Positions 35,351 to 43,805 of a DNA stretch of 64,000 nt are shown piece after piece. The number at the start of each line of letters is the position of its first letter. The first letter of the stretch is position 1. A program made the translations under genes and the position numbers. This stretch comes from Desulfurococcaceae archaeon (GTDB lineage Archaea > Thermoproteota > Thermoprotei_A > Sulfolobales > Desulfurococcaceae). The notes under the pieces were generated by a model. It searched no databases, was not told the DNA's origin, and saw only the letters and a list, made by a program, of their open reading frames with translations. Location: contig JAGDWI010000001.1 in assembly GCA_023269825.1 (NCBI GenBank), positions 244,492 through 308,491 of the forward strand. The letters run 5' to 3'.

Positions 35351-36589
35351 TTATTCACTTTTCTTTATGAATTCTTCTATTCTCCTAGTATGAGTGATTC
35401 TCTTCAATAGCTTGGATGATTTGAACCACTTCATGCAGCCAAGAGTAGTGGACTTGTCGAGGTATTCGCATACTTCTCTTAAACTATTAGTTCTTAAAAC
35501 ATGGCCTTTTTGAAACATTTGTCTACACGATTCCCTAACAAACCATACTCCAATAGGTATGTTGAAACCTGGATATATTTCTCGAAGCAGTATAGCGGTT
35601 GCCTGTCTTCTAGTTCTATTAAGATGCTCAAGTGTTGCAAGCATACTTGCATAGTAGCATCCTCCTATACCAGGGTAAGTTGTTCGGCCGAAATAATCCT
35701 CGTAATCACCCTCAATCACCACGTTGGATCCAATGGGGTTCCAGGTAGAACCCGGCCACCAAGCTTCCATCCACTCGTAACTCCACTTAGATGGATACAG
35801 TATAGCGATGAATAAGTTATCGTGTACTTTGTGCTCGTAGACATGTATCTCATTGATTGACTCATACTGCTTAACGTTCTTGAGTAAGTGTTTGCACAGA
35901 AGGCTGTCTACAGCTGTTATACTCCATCGTGTTGGCACTAATCGTCGTTGATTCTTTAGCCCAAACGAGCCAATGCTGAATGCTTTCTGTATATGTGATA
36001 CAGGTATATTTGATTCATATAAGTACGTAACAGCTTCCCTAGCATTTAAATCCGTGTCCGTGTATGCTTTATCTAATGGTCTAGGTATAACAGGGTTACC
36101 TAGGACACGTATATTTTCAAGCGGTGATCTAGGGCCCTGCGGTGGTTCGTGCTCATTGAACGTAATAATTGGTTTAGGTGGTTTCTCGAGTATGACTTTT
36201 ACATCAACGGGCTTAGAGCTGAGTACAAGTAACCTTGCTTCTTCTAAAACTTTGTCATCGGGTTTTCTTACATCAAATAACTTGTAACCAGTTATAAGGG
36301 TCCACCGGTACTCTAATATATCCTCAATCCTCAAACTACTCCATTTCTCTGGGTAATCGAATAAGCTTGTATCACCTAGAACAGGTGGAGCTGAAGGCCC
36401 AGCTCTAACATAGGGGTAACCGATTCTACCAACGAAAAATGCTGGTGGAGTAGATCCCTCAATTACCTTCGAGGAGTAAGCATTTCTAATATTGAAAATT
36501 GCACGTGTTCTAGCTATAATTGGGCAATAAGCGAGACCGCATAGGCCTCTTCCTCTACATATCACGCAGAGGTTTGGGTCAATTCTCAA
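35351..36589 (-). CDS. nreA: NreA-family DNA repair protein
   Basis: A 412-aa protein with the N-terminal zinc motif CVICRGRGLCGLAYC (C8, C11, C17, C22) and the long conserved NreA body: TPPAFFVGRIGYPYVRAGP, DLNAREAVTYLYESNIPVSH, FSIGSFGLKNQRRLVPTRWS and PGIGGCYYASMLATLEHLNR. Haloarchaeal NreA works in repair of mitomycin-type damage and binds PCNA through a C-terminal motif. Here the C-terminal RRIEEFIKKSE resembles a degenerate PIP box. A TATA element (about 36615-36624) precedes the ATG, nearly leaderless. It is upstream of the radical SAM and Fe-S genes. Confidence 0.93.
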   Translation of the reverse strand: MRIDPNLCVICRGRGLCGLAYCPIIARTRAIFNIRNAYSSKVIEGSTPPAFFVGRIGYPYVRAGPSAPPVLGDTSLFDYPEKWSSLRIEDILEYRWTLITGYKLFDVRKPDDKVLEEARLLVLSSKPVDVKVILEKPPKPIITFNEHEPPQGPRSPLENIRVLGNPVIPRPLDKAYTDTDLNAREAVTYLYESNIPVSHIQKAFSIGSFGLKNQRRLVPTRWSITAVDSLLCKHLLKNVKQYESINEIHVYEHKVHDNLFIAILYPSKWSYEWMEAWWPGSTWNPIGSNVVIEGDYEDYFGRTTYPGIGGCYYASMLATLEHLNRTRRQATAILLREIYPGFNIPIGVWFVRESCRQMFQKGHVLRTNSLREVCEYLDKSTTLGCMKWFKSSKLLKRITHTRRIEEFIKKSE

Positions 36590-36697
36590 AGCAATACAAC
36601 CCTTACATATTAGTTATTTTATACGTGGATTAAATAACTAGCGCAGAAACATTTGCGGATGAACGCCGTCGTGAAACTGCTTTGTTTTTCATGAGGG

Positions 36698-36705
36698 TTT
36701 ATAAG
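36698..36705 (+). promoter_or_regulatory. TATA box of the 36.7-kb RNA candidate
   Basis: TTTATAAG lies about 20-25 nt upstream of the GC-rich RNA candidate, on the strand whose loops are purine-rich. It is the best-placed promoter element for it. Confidence 0.45.
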
Positions 36706-36720
36706 GGTTGCTGGTGTTTC

Positions 36721-36939
36721 CTCTACTGTGGAGTTACCTCGGGATGCGGGTGCATTGTGGAGACCCAAGAGGAGTGTGTTTTGCGGGAGGAATCCAGGAT
36801 GCGGGGGTTTCCCCACAGTAATGACCCAGAGGAGACAATGAAGGGGGAGCTGTGGGCTGGGGTCACCCCGAGCGAGTGGAGCCCTGTGACATGGATCCCG
36901 GTGAAAAGAGGTCCCGAGGGCAGTGAAGCCAAGAGTAGA
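36721..36939 (+). ncRNA. GC-rich structured RNA candidate, identity unknown
   Basis: About 220 nt of GC-rich (roughly 55-60%) sequence in an AT-rich genome. It is closed by a 7-bp helix CTCTACT (36721-36727) with AGTAGAG (about 36933-36939). Inner helices include ACTGTGG with CCACAGT, TGACCCAG with CTGGGGTCA (one bulged base), GTCAC/GTGAC, and CGGGTGCA...ACCC. GGATGCGGG occurs twice. A TATA box (36698) precedes it and loops are purine-rich on the plus strand. I looked for signatures of RNase P RNA (GGAAAGTCC-type) and of 7S/SRP RNA and did not find convincing ones. A tnpB-tail-like frame crosses part of it, so a mobile-element right end is an alternative. Confidence 0.45.
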
Positions 36940-36988
36940 GAACTTAATATCAAGCCCAATGAAACCCGAACCCCATGTTTATAATCTG

Positions 36989-38230
36989 CTAGTGCTTAGT
37001 GGCAGAGCCCTGGACGCCGTTTACTTCAGGGAGAACTCTGTAAGTAATTCCAGCTATTATTGCTCGTAAAGCTGTTGATGTTATAAGAGCCGAGTATACG
37101 TTGCCCGTGGCTGCACTTATCGTTGTTCCAACAGTAGCTGCTATAGCTGAAACAGTGTTAGTTATGAAATTGACAGCTGTTAAGTACAATGGTCTAATGT
37201 ACTCTGGAGGTAAGTACACGGAGTAAATGCTAGTACCAATTTCTACTGGTGCCCATATAAATCCACTGAATGCCTCAGCAAAAAATACTGTGAACACGCT
37301 GTTTGCTTCAAAGTAGAATAATGGCACAAGACTTGTAAAAGCCATACCTTCAACGAGAACTCTTTTCAAACCCTTCCTGTGAATTAAACTCTGCCACCAA
37401 TTCACCGTGAAAAATTTCACAAGGAGGTTCACCATGTTCTTCACTGGTATAATGATGTCTCTGCCTCCAGCTAAATTTAATACAATGTAATCCCAGAATG
37501 GTGCTGGAATATTGACTGCGAAGTTGAATAAAGTAATGATGTAAAGGTACTTGCGCAGATTTGGATCAGATATCAATGTTTCAACGGGTCTCAATGTTAA
37601 TGAAGTCGAATTAGCTCCCTCTAATCTATTATCCGGTATTTTGAATAGTATCATGGTTGAGATAAGAGCTGTTAAAAACGCCAATATGTACAACAGTAAA
37701 TATTTCAGTGTTAAGTTAATTGGGTATAGAAATAAGAGTATCCCAGTTAATTGCGATAATGCTATGGAAGCATATGAAAGCTTATTCATAGTACTGAAAT
37801 AAATCGGTGCTTCCATGCTAGGTATATTGCTACCAATTACATCCATAGCTGCAACTCCGCCTATTCCTCCAGCGAACTGCGCTGTAAAAGATAGTGCAGC
37901 TAAGTAAATGAGGCTTTGAGACCTGGGTAAAAGTAGAGCGAGTGGGACGAGTGCCCAGCCTATTCTGTTTATTGCACCACATATAAACCATACTTGTTTC
38001 CTCATATTCCTCTTATAAGCGAGGAGAAAAATCGCTGGAAGCTGGCTTAGTGCAATTGCAATTATTCTTATAGCAATTAAGTAGCCTAGGTCTAGGACGC
38101 CATATCCTAGGATTTTAACCATGAAAGCGTTAACTAGACCAATGGATATGTTTACTGAGAAGTTATAGGTAGAAGACTCTGCGTACCATAGTTTAGCGAA
38201 CCTGTTGATCTCTCTGTTTTTCTTCATCAA
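36989..38230 (-). CDS. MFS-family transporter
   Basis: A 413-aa polytopic protein with about 12 membrane helices in two halves, fitting the major facilitator superfamily. The loop after helix 2 contains LAYKRNMRKQVWF, a weak version of the conserved MFS loop, and helices carry typical Gly/Ala-rich faces (FVAAGGIGGVAAMDVIGS-like region near residues 114-131). No substrate motif is clear. It starts at ATG 38230 (two consecutive Met codons). It is transcribed toward the GC-rich RNA candidate, and its 3' end is close to that RNA. Confidence 0.82.
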   Translation of the reverse strand: MMKKNREINRFAKLWYAESSTYNFSVNISIGLVNAFMVKILGYGVLDLGYLIAIRIIAIALSQLPAIFLLAYKRNMRKQVWFICGAINRIGWALVPLALLLPRSQSLIYLAALSFTAQFAGGIGGVAAMDVIGSNIPSMEAPIYFSTMNKLSYASIALSQLTGILLFLYPINLTLKYLLLYILAFLTALISTMILFKIPDNRLEGANSTSLTLRPVETLISDPNLRKYLYIITLFNFAVNIPAPFWDYIVLNLAGGRDIIIPVKNMVNLLVKFFTVNWWQSLIHRKGLKRVLVEGMAFTSLVPLFYFEANSVFTVFFAEAFSGFIWAPVEIGTSIYSVYLPPEYIRPLYLTAVNFITNTVSAIAATVGTTISAATGNVYSALITSTALRAIIAGITYRVLPEVNGVQGSATKH

Positions 38231-38452
38231 TAATTACACCAAGTTCCATTAAATACTGTCTATATTTCATAGATGCTTTTAAGTGAAACGACTCATGAAC
38301 GCTCCGCTGTGAAATATGGTTGAATTATTTAATCACAGTATCATGGGGGATGGGTGAAAGGTACTCTTATTCTAGTGTAATAGAAATATTTCATTGTAGA
38401 ATAATTAGAATTTAACCTATATTTGATTATTTTTGAACTAGGTATGATTCAA

Positions 38453-39745
38453 ATGTATGCTTTGAAATGGTTTGTTAAACAAAATGTACCGGTGATAGTG
38501 CGTGGATTTAGTGATGCTTGGAGGATTAAGGGCGATGCATGGATCGCTGGCTTATATGAGAGAAGCGTTTTGAGCGAGGCTATTGAGAGAGAATTCAACA
38601 TTAGATTAAACTTTGATAGAAAATACATTGTTTTCCACAGGGTTCCATCTTGGGCTGAGAAAATAGATTACGTTGTAGAAGTATTCGGAGAAGGAGCCAG
38701 GTTAGGGTTACTCTACTATGATTTAGAAGATAAATGGAAAATAATACCTTCGGGAGCACTTGCAAGCATCTTAATTGAACATGGGGCTGAAGGCGCGGAG
38801 TTAACAGAGCCACCTAAAGGTTACTTTAAAAATAAACGTATAAAGCTAAACGAGTTTGATTGCGGAGAGAAAGAGTATGTTCTATTTAAAACCAGGAATT
38901 ATGCAGGAGTTGGTAGAGTGATTGATTCTGTTAACTGCGTCATTAAGGTTAAAGACTTAGCACCATTAGGATTTAAGTTGCTGAATGAACCAACAGAGCG
39001 TGACCTTATAAATCATAATGAACAGTTTGTTGAGGAAGCTGCTGAGGAAGCAAAGTCGTTTATTCGCTCAATATACCGTGAGAAAGTCTCTCCAGGTAAA
39101 ATGCATGTTTCATTTAGTGGTGGAGCAGACTCTGCAACCGTTCTTAGCTTAGCAGTCGAAGAATTAGGTTCAAGTAGAGTTGTAGCTGTTTACACTGATA
39201 CCGGGTTGGAATACCCGGAGACACAGAGATATGTGGAGAGAACTTCCTCTAAGCTCGGAGTTGAACTAGTGGTTTTAAAACCAAGCGTCTCTATTATTGA
39301 GGAAATACGTAGAAGAGGATTAATGAACGTTGAGAACAGGTGGTGTACTGCTATACTTAAACTAGAACCAATTAAGAAATACTATAAAGCAAATGGCGTC
39401 AAAGTCTACTTGGATGGTGCACGCGATTACGAGAGCACTCTACGGGCTAGAACACCTAGATTATCGGAAAACCCCTCAATTCCCGGAGTAATCAGGGCTC
39501 TGCCGATTAAGAAATGGCCGCGTATACTCGTGCAAATCTACCTTAAATCTCGTTCCCTTGAGTTAAACCCACTCTACGATAAGGGTTTAAGTAGAATAGG
39601 GTGCATAATATGTCCCGCTATGCACATATATGAACTCGATTTATCTTACCAAATGTATAAGAGTGTGCACGAAGAAGTACTGAAAATAACCGGGATCAAG
39701 AGAGAAGATTACTTATTAATGAAGTGGAGTGGTAAAAGATCCTAG
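38453..39745 (+). CDS. PAPS reductase-like PP-loop protein
   Basis: A roughly 430-aa protein. Residues 1-190 are a domain I do not recognise. The PP-loop MHVSFSGGADSATVLSLA (about residues 220-237) is the ATP-pyrophosphatase site of the adenine nucleotide alpha-hydrolase superfamily. AVYTDTGLEYPETQ and RWCTAILKLEPI fit the PAPS reductase/CysH-like branch, and a CIICPAM motif near the C-terminus may bind metal. Archaeal relatives are of unknown function and need not be true sulfate reductases. Starts ATG 38444 and 38453 are both possible, and TTG 38423 is longer; 38453 begins MYALKWF. Confidence 0.72.
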   Translation: MYALKWFVKQNVPVIVRGFSDAWRIKGDAWIAGLYERSVLSEAIEREFNIRLNFDRKYIVFHRVPSWAEKIDYVVEVFGEGARLGLLYYDLEDKWKIIPSGALASILIEHGAEGAELTEPPKGYFKNKRIKLNEFDCGEKEYVLFKTRNYAGVGRVIDSVNCVIKVKDLAPLGFKLLNEPTERDLINHNEQFVEEAAEEAKSFIRSIYREKVSPGKMHVSFSGGADSATVLSLAVEELGSSRVVAVYTDTGLEYPETQRYVERTSSKLGVELVVLKPSVSIIEEIRRRGLMNVENRWCTAILKLEPIKKYYKANGVKVYLDGARDYESTLRARTPRLSENPSIPGVIRALPIKKWPRILVQIYLKSRSLELNPLYDKGLSRIGCIICPAMHIYELDLSYQMYKSVHEEVLKITGIKREDYLLMKWSGKRS

Positions 39746-39762
39746 GTAAAGTATCGTTGACT

Positions 39763-39792
39763 CAGTGTTTCAATCCGATATTTAGAACACTG
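39763..39792. repeat. Inverted repeat between convergent genes
   Basis: CAGTGTT (39763-39769) and AACACTG (39786-39792) are a perfect 7-bp inverted repeat with a 16-nt loop between two convergent genes. It may be part of a bidirectional transcript end, but archaeal terminators do not require hairpins. Confidence 0.3.
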
Positions 39793-39827
39793 TTAACTCA
39801 TTGCTTGATTCCACGTGTTGAAGTTTC

Positions 39828-40580
39828 CTAGTGCCAGTCAACTATGTGCACGTGTTTATCTAACTCTACTGCGCACTTCTTGTAGAACTTGCTTAATATC
39901 TCATACTTCAATATTTCATTTACGTCTCCATATGCGTGGAACCCATAACCGAGTAACAGTATCTTCTTTGTGTAATCTAGGAGCAGTATTGGATCATGGC
40001 TCGTCGTAATTATTAGTTTTCCTCTGGAGAGCTCTCCCAGGAGCTCTGCTATATCCACTTTACCATCTGGGTCGATATTTGATAATGGTTCGTCGAGCAA
40101 AATCATTGGTGCATCTATTACTAATGTCCGAGCTAAGAACACTCTTTGCAGCATTCCACCAGATAAATTACGCAATTGCTCCATCCACATAGACTTCGGG
40201 ATATTAACTAGTTCAAGAGCTCTACGTATTTTTTCATCTACACTTATATCTCTATGAAGGAACCTTGGCCATGGTTTACTCAGCTCATAGTAGCCTTTAA
40301 CAAACTCGTAAACTGTTATTGGGGCATCTTTGGGTATACTATATGATTGAGGCATGTATGAGAATATTGGTCCATTGTGATTTCTATTGTTTAGTTCAAC
40401 GCGTATAGATCCCGACGTGGGCTTAATTACCCCTAGAATAGTGAGCATTAACGTGGTTTTACCGGAACCATTTGGCCCTATTACTTGGTAGAGTCCGGGG
40501 CCCTCCATGGAAGCACTTAGATTACTTATAACTATCTTGCTTCCCCGTTTAATAGTCAATGCTTCAATTATTACTTTCAT
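39828..40580 (-). CDS. Metal-type ABC transporter ATPase
   Basis: A 250-aa ABC ATPase of the ZnuC/TroB (metal, cluster 9) group. Walker A is GPNGSGKTTLML, Q-loop is MPQSYSIP, signature is LSGGMLQRVFLA, and Walker B is MILLDEPLSNIDPDG. The H-loop is TTSHDP. The real start is ATG 40580; an in-frame GTG 18 codons upstream would run through the promoter. It is divergent from the binding-protein gene at 40647, which together with the permease completes the importer. Confidence 0.88.
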   Translation of the reverse strand: MKVIIEALTIKRGSKIVISNLSASMEGPGLYQVIGPNGSGKTTLMLTILGVIKPTSGSIRVELNNRNHNGPIFSYMPQSYSIPKDAPITVYEFVKGYYELSKPWPRFLHRDISVDEKIRRALELVNIPKSMWMEQLRNLSGGMLQRVFLARTLVIDAPMILLDEPLSNIDPDGKVDIAELLGELSRGKLIITTSHDPILLLDYTKKILLLGYGFHAYGDVNEILKYEILSKFYKKCAVELDKHVHIVDWH

Positions 40581-40587
40581 CGCTTCA

Positions 40588-40636
40588 CCTTGTGCATAAT
40601 CTATATAAATCCCCTTATATATAAGTGTGCACAAGG
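40588..40636. promoter_or_regulatory. Palindromic operator between divergent metal-transporter genes
   Basis: CCTTGTGCA (40588-40596) and TGCACAAGG (40628-40636) are perfect 9-bp arms 31 bp apart. Between them are TATA-like CTATATAAATC (for the plus gene) and a mirror element for the minus gene, and each arm covers the expected start of the opposite transcript. This is a plausible binding site for the NikR-like regulator encoded in the same operon (42523). Confidence 0.6.
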
Positions 40637-40646
40637 GTGAGTTACT

Positions 40647-41663
40647 ATGGGTAAAACCGCGCTTATCGGTGGATTATTGCTCGTGATCCTACTGTTTTCG
40701 ACTACGAGTATTATTGCTGTTAAGGGAGAAAAAGAACTGGTTGTCATTGTAACTTTTAGTTACTTGAAACCAGATGTTGAGAGGCTTATTTGCAGCGGTG
40801 AAGTGTACGCACTAGTACCTAGTGGAGTTGATCCCCACGAGTATCAATTAAAGCCAAGTGATTTGGATTTATTGAAAAAAGCTGATTTAATTATTTCAAC
40901 GGGTCACACATCCTTCGAGAGGAGAATAAGCGAATTAGTGAGTAGCGGTGAAGTTAAATCGAAACTATTAGATATCTTGGAGATCCCTGGATTAGGGTTC
41001 ATCAAGAACCCTGTAACAAGCCAACTCAACTACCACATGCCGCTAAATGACCCAGTAAACTATTTGGTTTTCATGAATTACTTGCTGAGAGTGTTTATTG
41101 AAATAGACCGTGAGCATTTAGATTGCTATCTCGCTAATTACTTTAGTATCGTTGACGAATTAGGGGTTAACATATTAAAGTATAGGAGTTCAATGCATGG
41201 TAAAATTATTGTTGATGAACCTCACGCTCAGTATTTTGCTGAATGGCTTGGGTTTGATGTAGCGTGGATTGTTAAACCTGAAGAGGAGTACCAGGTATCG
41301 CCGAGTGATTTGAAGAAATTACAGGACTTTGCGAGAAGCGGTGACATAAGATCAGTTTTTGTTACAAGACCAGGTAATACACCGGAGAGCACGATGTTAC
41401 TGGAGTTAGCTAGAGACTATTCAATACCCGTTATATATGTTAATAATCCGAGTGATGTCAAGGGAGTATATAATTCATTAATTGATTTAGTTTCGCAAGT
41501 CGAGGTATTAACACGTAATACTACTTTAACGGAAACCCCATCTACTAGTTTACAAATAAGTCATCCTCAAACAATTACTTCGATCATAAACCTAGTAGTA
41601 GCCTTCGTTATTGGTGTATTAGTCGGCTACATAATTAAAGCTGCTTTGAGTAGGAAAAGGTGA
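40647..41663 (+). CDS. TroA-like metal-binding protein, membrane anchored
   Basis: A 338-aa cluster 9 solute-binding protein. A signal segment (IGGLLLVILLFSTTSIIAV, about residues 7-25) leads the protein. Expected metal ligands are visible: GVDPHEYQLKPSD (H), ISTGHTSFE (H), YHMPLNDP (H) and VDEPHAQYFAEWLG. The C-terminus has a membrane helix (LVVAFVIGVLVGYIIK) instead of a lipid anchor. It would capture Zn, Mn or Ni outside the cell. The gene is first in a tightly overlapping operon (4-bp overlaps) with permease, regulator and methyltransferase genes. Confidence 0.88.
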   Translation: MGKTALIGGLLLVILLFSTTSIIAVKGEKELVVIVTFSYLKPDVERLICSGEVYALVPSGVDPHEYQLKPSDLDLLKKADLIISTGHTSFERRISELVSSGEVKSKLLDILEIPGLGFIKNPVTSQLNYHMPLNDPVNYLVFMNYLLRVFIEIDREHLDCYLANYFSIVDELGVNILKYRSSMHGKIIVDEPHAQYFAEWLGFDVAWIVKPEEEYQVSPSDLKKLQDFARSGDIRSVFVTRPGNTPESTMLLELARDYSIPVIYVNNPSDVKGVYNSLIDLVSQVEVLTRNTTLTETPSTSLQISHPQTITSIINLVVAFVIGVLVGYIIKAALSRKR

Positions 41664-42526
41664 TTCACGTGAAAACCCTGATGGTGGTTTTCATTATTCT
41701 CTTACTGTTATCCTCATGGTATGCAATACCATATGATCCATTGAGGGTTTCAGCATTCATACTCATGGGCCTCGCGATGAGCGCTGTTAGCATCATAGTG
41801 TATTATAGGAGACTTGAATTCTTAACCGCTGAGAGTGTTCATGTAAGTCTTTTCGCAGTCACACTAGGTTACATTGTAAACTACTTGCTGAACATACCTG
41901 TGCTCTTGTGTGCTTTTATCGCTGGTTTACTTTTGATTTACTCAACGCAGTATATGATGTATAAGGGTTTAAGCCAAGAGAAGTCTTCAGCTGTAATTGT
42001 TTCCTCGACCTCGGCTTTCTCCGTGATGTTAATGTACTACGCTTTGACAACGATGCCGGCTCGTTATTCTCTTTCAAGCATAATATTAGGGGATCCTCTT
42101 CTTTTAACACGCTTTGATAGTTCATTAGCAATATTTTTCTCCATAGCACTGTTCATCCTGGTTATTATATTCATCAGAGAAATTATTGAAACAAGTATAG
42201 ATCCTGTTTCAGCATCACTGACTGGTGTCAAAGTGAAATACTATGATGTACTAACATATACGGCTATCGCATTAGCTTCTATAGGTTTCCTTAGACTTGC
42301 TGGTTACGTGATGGAACATGTTTTAATGTTGCTGCCGGCTATTGCATCATCATTCTACTCTAGTAGTTTAAGAGAGCACGTCGTTGACACGTTGTTATTG
42401 GGGGTTTCAGCAACTGCTACTGGTTTCGCTGCATCGCTCTTATTAAATACTATTCCAACAGGGTTAACGGGATTAATTTTATTGTTAGTGTTCCTATTAG
42501 GTTCTGTTTTGAGGCGGGAGAAATGA
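41660..42526 (+). CDS. ABC-3 family metal permease
   Basis: A 288-aa membrane protein with about eight helices, typical of the ZnuB/TroC-like permeases of cluster 9 importers. A central segment (SIDPVSASLTGVKVKYYDVL) is a typical coupling loop, followed by AIALASIGFLRLAGYVMEHVL. It overlaps the binding-protein gene by 4 bp and the RHH regulator gene by 4 bp. It would move the metal handed over by the binding protein, powered by the divergently encoded ATPase. Confidence 0.85.
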   Translation: MIHVKTLMVVFIILLLLSSWYAIPYDPLRVSAFILMGLAMSAVSIIVYYRRLEFLTAESVHVSLFAVTLGYIVNYLLNIPVLLCAFIAGLLLIYSTQYMMYKGLSQEKSSAVIVSSTSAFSVMLMYYALTTMPARYSLSSIILGDPLLLTRFDSSLAIFFSIALFILVIIFIREIIETSIDPVSASLTGVKVKYYDVLTYTAIALASIGFLRLAGYVMEHVLMLLPAIASSFYSSSLREHVVDTLLLGVSATATGFAASLLLNTIPTGLTGLILLLVFLLGSVLRREK

Positions 42527-42930
42527 CGAGTAGTAAGAAAAGATTCGGTATAAGTATTCCAGCTGATGTAGCAGATCAGCTTGAGATGACTGTTAACTCA
42601 ACGGGTTCAGATAGATCTAGTATTGTTGCTAAAGCACTAGAGCAGTACCTGCATGAAGATATCCATAAAGACGTTGAGCACTCATGCTCAGGCATCATTA
42701 TTTGTTATGGTGTTTTTCTACTAGATGCTATTAGGAGCGAGCATTATTTCAAAGTAGTTAAGACAACGTGTACTGTTAACTTATCTGGTGGACAAGTAAC
42801 CGTATTATTTGTTGAGGGTTCTTTTAAGGATATAAATGCGTTGAGGAAATCAATCGTGAGGAAATCTAGGAAACCATTAATCACTAGATATATCCCTCTA
42901 TATTGTTCACTGGAGGGTAGAAAGCATTGA
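42523..42930 (+). CDS. NikR-like ribbon-helix-helix metal regulator
   Basis: A 135-aa protein. The N-terminal RHH region (RFGISIPADVADQLEMTVNS, then IVAKALEQYL) is followed by an ACT-like domain with conserved His/Cys positions: DVEHSCSGIIICYGV, EHYFKVVKTTC. NikR uses His and Cys in this domain to bind Ni. Length matches NikR (about 130-140 aa). Its location inside the transporter operon and the palindromic operator upstream suggest feedback control by the imported metal. Zn, Co or Ni cannot be distinguished. Confidence 0.75.
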   Translation: MTSSKKRFGISIPADVADQLEMTVNSTGSDRSSIVAKALEQYLHEDIHKDVEHSCSGIIICYGVFLLDAIRSEHYFKVVKTTCTVNLSGGQVTVLFVEGSFKDINALRKSIVRKSRKPLITRYIPLYCSLEGRKH

Positions 42931-43805
42931 GTATAGATGAGTATAGGTATAGAATTCAACCCGTAAAAGGATACTGGTTTACGTCTTTCCTAGTCAAAGA
43001 ACTAAGTAATAGGACTGGTTGCTTCGAGACCACTCTAGATCTAGGTTTAACGAGAACAACTATATGCTTGAAAAACCGAGTACTATCCATAGGAGGCAAG
43101 GAAATAAATATTACTGATGTAACTCCGAGCGAGAATCATAGAGTTGTATTGTATGATATTGAAACAGGCGCTGTTTACGAAGTTTTACGCTATACTGAGA
43201 CGGGGTTTTATAAGCTTAAAGCAATTGCCTTGGATAAAGCTCCAACCCTGGAGATTAACGGTATCCATATGCATAGAATCACTGGAACAGATCCATGGAA
43301 AGATACGCTAGCTAAAATAAGAGCAGCTGGAATAAGTCGAGGCAACATTGTACTGGACACATGTATGGGGTTGGGATATACCTCGATTGCTTCCATTATA
43401 CGTGGAGCTTTTGAAGTCTACACGTTTGAAATAGATGGGAACGTACTCTGGGTTGCCGAGAGAAACCCGTGGAGCAATAGGCTATCCAGCGATTTGATCA
43501 GAATATATCGAGGCGATGTAACACAGCTTATTCACAAATTTCCGGATTCATTCTTTCACAGAGTGATCCACGATCCACCTAGATTTATGAAATCTACAGG
43601 TGACTTATACAGCTTAGATTTTTACCGTGAACTACACCGTGTTTTAAAGCAACGCGGCGTGCTATTTCACTACACTGGTGAACCCGGTAAACACAGTAAT
43701 TTTAGCGTAGTTAGAGGAGTTAAGGAAAGACTTGAAAAAGCTGGCTTCAAGGTATTAGGGTTTGATGGAGACTCTCAGGGATATATAGCGTTGAAAGTGA
43801 GTTAA
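42927..43805 (+). CDS. Class I SAM-dependent methyltransferase (archaeal, COG2521-like)
   Basis: A 292-aa methyltransferase. Motif I is VLDTCMGLGYTSIAS (about residues 149-163), followed by VYTFEIDGN (motif II acidic residue). The FFHRVIHDPPRFM strand with D-P-P is typical of the archaeal group, and HTGEPGKH-like residues near 250 complete the fold. The N-terminal 140 residues are an extra domain of unknown role. It starts 4 bp inside the regulator gene, so it is expressed with the metal transporter. The substrate is unknown. Its 3' end overlaps the next convergent gene by 4 bp. Confidence 0.8.
   Translation: MSIDEYRYRIQPVKGYWFTSFLVKELSNRTGCFETTLDLGLTRTTICLKNRVLSIGGKEINITDVTPSENHRVVLYDIETGAVYEVLRYTETGFYKLKAIALDKAPTLEINGIHMHRITGTDPWKDTLAKIRAAGISRGNIVLDTCMGLGYTSIASIIRGAFEVYTFEIDGNVLWVAERNPWSNRLSSDLIRIYRGDVTQLIHKFPDSFFHRVIHDPPRFMKSTGDLYSLDFYRELHRVLKQRGVLFHYTGEPGKHSNFSVVRGVKERLEKAGFKVLGFDGDSQGYIALKVS

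Noticed and set aside
36721-36939. RNase P RNA or 7S RNA
   Set aside because: I found neither the conserved GGAAAGTCC-type P4 sequence nor the SRP helix 8 GGAAG/AGCAG block. A covariance scan would be decisive.
36682-36984. 100-aa plus-strand ORF over the GC-rich RNA candidate
   Set aside because: The TATA box is inside the ORF, and the sequence reads as structured RNA rather than protein.
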